64,000 nt of DNA from Brasenia schreberi (taxonomy: Eukaryota; Streptophyta; Magnoliopsida; Nymphaeales; Cabombaceae): assembly GCA_036023115.1 (NCBI GenBank), contig JAYKKT010000048.1, positions 8,904,501-8,968,500 on the forward strand. Direction: 5' to 3'. The notes beneath the pieces are model-generated. The model did no database searches. It saw nothing but the letters and a program-made list of their open reading frames with translations, and was not told the origin of the DNA. Below are positions 57,300-64,000 of the stretch, piece by piece. The translations under genes were made by a program, and so were the position numbers. How positions within the stretch are numbered: the stretch's first letter is position 1; the number at the start of each line of letters is the position of its first letter.

Positions 57300-59009
57300 T
57301 ATTTTATTAACTCTTAATTTTGTTCCATCTATGGTAAAAACACATGATTCAAAAGATTTTCTTGTGCATGTAGTTAAAAGCTTTTCATAGCATGTCACGT
57401 GAAAGGAAGCACCGAAGTTAGGTAGCCATGATTTCATACCTTGAACGTCGTGAGAGGAGGTGGAGCATACCGCACCAATAAAACTTCAAGTTGCTTCAGT
57501 TTGTCTTCAAGAGCAAGGATGGGGGAGGTTTGTTTAGCTTTCCATCAATAAAAGATATCAATTTTGGACATCTAGGCCTGATAAGTCCAACCACTTTATA
57601 ATATTGACAAATCACTTCTCTCTTAGTTTCATTTGTTCCTTCGGTCTTGAAGTATGGCGATCGATATAGTCTAATATGAGCTCTGGGTTTTGATGCGGCT
57701 AAATCAAAGTCCTTTTGAAGCCTAGCTTCATTAAGTCTTGTTTTGGCTATCTGAAGATCGGTAAGTACTTCTTCCTTGATAGGAAACAACTTTGGGTTTA
57801 TGAGAGAGGATCTAAGTTCTTCAAATTCTTTCCTTAAGTTTCTCAAAAAATGATAGATAAAGTCTTTATTTTGTTCAAGACAATTTGTGCATTTCTTTTT
57901 ATAGCTACAAAGTTGATTCCAAATATTTGAAAATTCACTAAAAAACTCGTTTAACTCTTTGTCACTTTGAACATGAGTTTTTTTCAAATATTTTCAATCA
58001 TCTGTAGCATTTGCGAAATTCGTTAAGCTATTTCAAATGTAGTCACTCACATTGGTCATAAGATTCCATAGAATAGTTTTATGATCTCCTACATATTCTT
58101 TTCATTATTCTAAAGTGAGGGTTTCATTTTTGTTTCATTTACATAACCCTATAATTTTTTAAAATATAAATAATTTGTGTTCCACTTACATAAGATTACA
58201 TAGAATAGTATTATAAAAAGAAGGATTCTTCAGATCAAGAGATATGCTTACTTGGATAGTAGTAGAAGCAATACCCGTGGAACACCAAGTACCTTTGCTC
58301 CTTGAAAATGATTTTTGTAACTCTGCATGCTTCTCAAGACAACACCTCGGCGATCAAAGAGGATGATTACACTCTGATACCATGTGATGAAACGACACTT
58401 TAAGTGTCTTGATGGAAACTACAACCTGTTGAAGAATATGTTTTTAGGGTTAGTTTTAGTAAATTTGATATTTTAAGTATTATTGTAATTGTCCGTAGTA
58501 TTAAGGGCATTTTTGTAATTTTTCTGTTTTACAACCCATTATATAAGGGTTGAAAGTTTGTATTAGGGTTAAGAGGTTGTGATTAAGAAAGAGAGAAAGA
58601 GAGGGGGGGGGGGCTCCATTGGAGGTCCGCCCCCTCCTCCGATCTCCCACATGCTTTTTCCTCTTCAATGTGTTGTTGGATCTTCCGCTACGTGAATCCC
58701 GAATTCCAACACAATCATCATATGCTTTTATCCAAGGGAATCGACCACCAAAAGGTGACTATATCAATGTCTTAGATAAGGCTTAAATCACTAAGCAAGA
58801 ATGCATAAATACACTCAAATAAATCTATATAAATTAGTTAAAAAGTTGTATACCTATGTATAATGGAAGGGGGAGGGGTTTATATAGAGAATGAAGTTCA
58901 ACAAAACCCCTCCAAACAACTGGATTACTAGATGTTGGAGGGTGTAAAACAACTAAAAATCTAGCCGTTGGAGACCTAGTCACCTTGACGGCTTGGTCCC
59001 ATCGGGACC

Positions 59010-59019
59010 CAACTACAAA

Positions 59020-59050
<31 letters not shown>

Positions 59051-61050
59051 TAAGCCTTTTCCCATACTAGACGGGGTCGGCTACATGGATTCTTTGTTTC
59101 CACAGAGCCCTATTATGTGCCATGTTAGCAGTTAACTCACAATAAGCTAAGCTAGATCATCCTTTATTTTTTCTTTCCAACACTTTTGTGGTCGTCCTCT
59201 ACCTCTTTTAATACTTTCAAAATCTAATTTTTCATACCTTCTTACAGGTTCTTCTTTTGATTTTCTTTCTATACGTCCAAACCACCTTAAACTATATTCT
59301 CTCATTTTATCCTCTATTCTTGCCACACATAATTTATTTCTAATAACCTCATTATGTATACGGTTTTTTCTTGTATGACCACTCATCTATCTCAACATCT
59401 TCATTTCTGTCACATACATCTTTTGTACATATTGATGATTAACTACCCAACACTCATAACCATAAAACATGACAGGTCTAATTGTTGCACTATAATATTT
59501 ACCTTTTAACCTTAGTGGTATCTTCTTATCACAAAGAATACTTGATGCTCCTCTCCATTTTAACCAACCAACATTAATTTTATGCGTAACATCTCCATCA
59601 ATTCTTCCATCACTATGAAAAATTGACCCTAGGTATTTAAAACTTTCATTTTGGGGGATGCAATGTGTGCCAATTTTAATTTCTATATCCTTTGAAGTAA
59701 CCAAATGATCAAACTTACGTTCCATATATTCTGTCTTTGTTCTACAAGTCGGAGGCTTTTACTTTCTAATGTTTCTCTCTATAGTTCCAATTTTCTATTA
59801 ACTTTTTCCTTAGACTCCTCCACTAACACAATGTCATATACAAATAACATACACTAAGGTACTTCATCTTGAATATGTTTTGTTAATTCATCAATCACCA
59901 TTATAAATAAGTATGGACTTAAAGTTGATCCTTGATGTAACCCAATATTAACTTGAAAGAAGTTTGTCATTCCTTCATGAGTTCTCACACATGTTTTTGC
60001 ACCATCGAACATGTCTCTTATAAGGTTTATGTATGTCAATGGGATACCTCTTTTTTCGAAGTTTCTCTAAAGAACCTCCCTAAGTACCCTATCATAAGCT
60101 TTTTTTAGATCTATAAATATCATGTGAAGATCTTTTTTTTACTCTAAAATGTTTCATAAGACATCTAAAAAGGTGAATCGCTTCAACAGTAGATCTGCCT
60201 GGCATGAATACAAATTGGTTCTCTGTTGTACTCGATAATTCTTTCCTACAATTTCATAGTATGACTCATTAACTTGATACACCGATAATTCGCACAATCC
60301 TGTTTCTCTTAGTATTTTCTAAAATTCTATAGGAATATTATTTGGTTCTATCGATTGTTAGAGCCTCTTTGACTTCATTCTTTTGAATATGTCGATATAA
60401 ATTGTGGTTGATATACTTTTTTGATTTGCATAACTCTCCTAAGCTAATACTAACATCTTTATTTTCATTAAAAAGCTTATAAAAATAGTTTTTTCATCTA
60501 TTTCTTATGTCATCATTTGCCACTAGAATTTTTTCATCCTCGTCTTTGATGCATCTAACAGAATTAAGATATTTAGTTTTCTTATCTCTAGCCGTAATTA
60601 TCCTAAAAATATCTCTTTCACCCTCTTTTGAATCGAGTTTTTTATATAAATCCTTACAAATTTTAGCTTTGCTTCGCTGATGGCTTTTTTCGCTTCCTTC
60701 TTTGCTTTCTCTTATAAGCCTCTAAAGTTTCACTATTTTTCATAGCATAATGTAATTTGTAACATGCCCTCTTTGCCTTGATTTTATTTTTCACTACTTC
60801 ACTTCACTACAAAGTTTCTTTTTTTGTGCCGGTACACCTCCCTTAGATTCACCTAACACATCTTTCGCCACTTTCCTAATATTTATAGTCATATTGTTGC
60901 ACATATCACAAGGTGTACCAACATAATTCCAAGCATCTCCTTGAGGAACTTTCTATTTAAATATATCTTCTTTCTTCGCTTTTGAGGTTTCACCATTTAG
61001 TCTGAATAGCTTGATGCACGGTTTTTTTCTTTATCTATTTTTTTTATTTG
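59010..61050 (-). mobile_element. RTE LINE, about 2.0 kb, inserted in the Copia 5' LTR
   Basis: Begins with a reversed (TTG)n tail (59015-59050), then CCCATACTAGACGGGGTCGG, the C-terminal region (59147-59725: YEKLDFESIKRGRGRPQK, KYLGSIFHSDGRIDGDVTHK), RT (59854-60350), linker and the end of the endonuclease (LQIKK) at about 61045. The active-site box reads FVYDIVL rather than FADD. The Copia LTR resumes on both sides, which makes this insertion younger than the Copia element. Confidence 0.92.
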
Positions 61051-61104
61051 TAAATTATATTTCATATTACATTTATTACTTTTAACAATCAATATACTAG
61101 AAAA

Positions 61105-61260
61105 GATGGGAGCAACGATGAGGTTATTAGAGGAAAAGTTAGAGGTGCCCATTGTATAAGACAAAATGAGGGAAACACACCGACAGTGGTCTGGGCATGT
61201 GAAGAGGCGGCCTGAATGCTGCCCAAAAAAAGGCAAAGAAATTATATGGGGAAGACTTCT
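61105..61260 (+). mobile_element. Degenerate RTE LINE 3' fragment
   Basis: ACGATGAGGTTATTAGAGG, then the equivalent of DKMRETHRQWSGHVKRRPE and a decayed end. A separate old copy next to the Copia 5' end. Confidence 0.6.
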
Positions 61261-61584
61261 AACATGGTAGATTAGGCCTCATAAAGTGTTGTAATATCTT
61301 GCTTTTCTTGGGAATCTATTATGCACAATTTCAAGAATTCATATAGTGGACCCCACTTGACATGTGGTAAGGCTTGGTTTTGGTTTTCAGTGAGCAATTG
61401 GATGGTAGACTCGGACTGTTGTATTTGTTGAATAGCGGGTGGTATTTTGAGAATGTTTTAGATGTTGTAGAGTTTTGGAATCTTTTAGCTGCACCTTGTT
61501 TTCAGTAAACTTATTAACAGAACATATGTACCATTCTTTGTGAAATGCTTAGATGTCATTCATCTGATCAAGGGATGGCATGCA

Positions 61585-61991
61585 GACTTTGTATAGGACA
61601 CATGCTGTGTGTTTTGAGACCGTGCGTCTCTATGATGGATGACATCAATATTTTTCTGCAAAGAACACATCCTCTGCGGAATGATCTTCATGAGATCATT
61701 GGTCCTAGAAAATGTTGACGTTACCTAGGCACCATCCATCGATATAAGAAATTTGATGTGTATCATGAAATTCTGGATTCAATGCGCGATTCAACTCGAA
61801 GAAATATATCAAAACCGAGCCCCTATCTCGCTGGTAGGCTACATAAGTTCTTATTTCTTGTTAACAAGATTGAGGCCTTTCAACTTAAAGAAATGTGAAG
61901 GAGAAAAGAACATGCTGATGGATCCATAGGTTTATCTCAATGGGAAGATTCAGTTACATTTGTTTTGGTCACTGGTGTAATGACCCATTGA
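61585..61991 (+). pseudogene. Unidentified coding remnant
   Basis: One frame of about 130 codons reads MMDDINIFLQRTHPLRNDLH, RYLGTIHRYKKFDVYHEILD, PSPYLAGRLHKFLFLVNKIE and GLSQWEDSVTFVLVTG, interrupted by only two TGA codons (about 61713 and 61896). The amino-acid make-up looks like real protein, yet I do not recognise the family. It is probably a fragment of a host gene captured or left by rearrangement. Confidence 0.4.
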
Positions 61992-62179
61992 GCCTGTGAA
62001 CATTTTAGCAGTAATTACATATCACAAGGTCGCCCCTGTGATCTGAAATCATAGATTTTGAGAGTTGGGCACTCTCATAGAAAGCCGAAGAATTTTGACT
62101 CGTTTACTTGATTTTTTTCTTTACACTAAAAGCTGAAGCTGTGGATTTGCTGAGTGAAAATCACAGCTTCCTGTGAATT

Positions 62180-64000
62180 TTCAGGAATTGGGGGGTTGCA
62201 GAAAACGTGCCCTTGGGGGTTGGGAATAATTTTTTCTTGTAAGCATTCTTTTTTCTTTTGGGTACACTAGGGGTGTTCAAGGAACCGACAATACAGAACC
62301 GAACTGCTTGGTTCAGATCGGTTCTAACATGGAAAAAAAAATCGTGGTCGGTTTGTGGTTCCATGGTTGGAACCGAACCATCTTTGTATGCACACACACA
62401 CACACATGTTTATATTTTATAACCTGGTATACACATAAATCATGATAAAATCTGGGCCCCAAATCTTAATAATCTGAAGCGAACTGAATTATTTTTTTAC
62501 TAGAGCAAGCTCTAACCTTCAAAATTTATCTGTCATAATATAATTTAGATATGGTGTTGATTCATATTGTTTATTTTTTATACAATGCAACCTTCACATA
62601 TTAGCCTAATATAAATTGGACAGAACCATGGTATGGTTTGGTTTCATTCTCCGTGAATTGGGAGCATTATATTGGTTTGATTCGAGGTTGACACTAGAAC
62701 CGAACAAAACTGGACCACAAACACTCAGTAGGTACAACAGGAAGCTCATGACCTTTAACCTCTAGCCAGGTTAGCTATTTGCTCTTTGTGCCATAAGAAT
62801 AAGTCTTAACCTCCTTGACCCATTGATGTAGCTCTCTTACACTGAACCACGTAAATTTTTGGCTTAGTTTCTTCAGCCTCTTATTCCCTCTGTTTCTCGT
62901 TTGTCACTTGCCTTCGTTTTTGCGTGGATGCAATTGTCATCGCACAGCTCCCAATAGTCTTTCATGAAACAAATGAGGTTACAGATCAACTGTCCCATGC
63001 TCTCTGTTTGGAAAATCATCACCTCGTCCTCATGGTCCCAAATTCGTGTTGACCAATTTATAAATTGTGTTGACATGGCAAAACTAGATGGCAAATCTAG
63101 ATAGTTATTATGTTAGGCCCCTCTCAGCCTGAACATCTGATGCCCTCAAAAATTTTTGTGAGACCACATCCATATGATATAGAGCTTGATATTGCTTTGA
63201 CAGTCTTACTGATTGCAACTATGACTGCAGGATGTAAGCTTGATTACCATAAAAGGAAGAGAAGAAGTTCCACTGGAAAAAATATTGGGAGTCAGATAAG
63301 CAATATGGTTGCACTCATAAACTGATGCTTTACTTATTCATTAGTGCTTTGAGAACTTGCTAACAAAAAACCAAAAGCACTGGCTATGCTTCAATTTGAG
63401 ACCTTTAATATCAATGCAACTATCAGAAGAAATTTAGTTTCATGTTAGTATGATGATTAGGTTGCTAACAAACTTTGCTTTTTACAGTATGCACTGAGGC
63501 CCGCATTTAATTCTGAGGCAATCTGTACAGAGGAATGCAAATGGATCAAACACTACTAAAGACCTAACATATGGCTTTTGAACCAGAAAGAACGTTCATG
63601 ATCCGACCTTTAAGTCAATTGTGCAGTTTCAAACCCTCAATCAGAGGAATGCGAATGGATCAAACTCTATTCAAGACCTAACACGTGTTTTGAACCAGAA
63701 AGAACCTTTTAAAATCAGAGTGTAAATTGAGATTCGATTTGAATTTTCTTAATAAGACTGGTTTCCAAGAAGGGTGGGATACAAATTTTTAGAAAACTTA
63801 GGCCTGCTTTTATTGGCTTTTTGGATTTTCGTTTTCGCTTTTTAATTTCAAGAGAGGTGGCCGTGGCATCTCACCCATGAATAGGTCAGCTAGTGGTTGG
63901 GGGCTCAGCTTAGAACAACTACCTTTGTCCTGCGAACAAAGACAGGTGCTACAATTACTCATGACCTTCAACTTGAGTCACCTCTTAGCCAGGCGAACTA
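62180..64000 (+). repeat. Diverged duplicated block, copy B (runs to the window edge)
   Basis: Colinear with copy A at 43754-44930. It is longer by about 660 bp at 62956-63618, which holds a 71-codon frame (63110-63325) without recognised domain and an extra partial repeat (GAGGAATGCAAATGGATCAA at about 63530) of the following unit at 63642. It ends at the edge within a CATGACCTTCAACTT block. Confidence 0.85.

Larger units (their letters stand above)
54400..61087 (-). mobile_element. Copia LTR retrotransposon, degenerate, with a LINE in its 5' LTR
   Basis: On the minus strand: the LTR start TGTTAAAAGTAAT at 61087, interrupted by a LINE (59010 to about 61050), then the rest of the LTR with CTCTATATAAACCC at about 58875 and a primer-binding site TGGTATCAGAGTG at about 58374. 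Gag is at 57987-57496 (decayed zinc knuckle CQYYKVVGLIRPRC). Protease and pre-integrase lie at 57437-56970, integrase at 56695-56486 (MLNAANFPKYFCGGYIVNTA) and the RT end at 55373-55149 (EFEMSMMG, ISQSKYCKELLVKKFGM). RNase H is near 54580 (YTHADWGDD). The polypurine tract TTTGAGGGGG (about 54484-54474) leads into a truncated 3' LTR starting at 54473. Many stops; not autonomous. Confidence 0.88.

Noticed and set aside
58387..58712. Separate solo LTR with TG...CA ends upstream of the Copia primer-binding site
   Set aside because: The TG/CA ends can be read, but the segment lies directly between LTR sequence and the primer-binding site and partly aligns with the end of the 26131 LTR. It is better taken as the 3' part of the Copia 5' LTR.

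Overview
The window is nuclear DNA from a flowering plant. Evidence: spliced genes with GT-AG introns and plant-type products (UBC13-like E2, 14-3-3, FLX-like coiled-coil protein), a cytosolic-type tRNA-Glu, plant Copia and hAT elements, and a very abundant plant RTE-clade LINE. The species cannot be fixed from sequence alone. The genes are few, have large introns, and sit in a dense, nested bed of transposable elements.

Layout. 1-1842: 5' part of an RTE LINE (minus strand). 1940-4670: two degenerate Copia fragments. 4687-7800: two nested hAT pieces. 8444-8741: a hAT-type MITE. 9179-15004: the first four exons of a UBC13/UBC35-36-like ubiquitin-conjugating enzyme (minus); later exons lie beyond the left edge. 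15.8-23.5 kb: SINE-like, LINE and MITE fragments, a tRNA-Glu(CTC) at 20179-20250 and an organelle-like segment near 22.8-23.2 kb. 24446-29123: a 14-3-3 gene (minus) with exons 1-4 intact but a damaged exon 5. 31.3-34.5 kb: a Copia 3' end and a 2.7-kb RTE LINE nested in an older RTE fragment. 36255-37565: an FLX-like coiled-coil gene (minus) with two apparent single-base frameshifts. 38.4-41.3 kb: a dead hAT element split by a LINE. 43.75-44.93 and 62.18-64.0 kb: two copies of a diverged duplicated block. 47328-47549 (minus) and 50818-53723 (plus): head-to-head members of one uncharacterised plant family; only the second is full length. 54.4-61.1 kb: a degenerate Copia element (minus) with a LINE inserted in its 5' LTR.

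The strongest observation is how the RTE LINE behaves. At least a dozen copies are visible. Several are bounded by 14-18 bp target-site duplications. They include an 804-bp internally deleted derivative keeping both ends, and three ultra-short insertions of about 49-77 bp holding only the last part of the 3' end plus the (TTG)n tail. This suggests that a very short 3' tail is enough for the element's machinery. No operon-like gene cluster or clearly novel protein system is visible. The least-known protein-coding gene is the one at 50818-53723.
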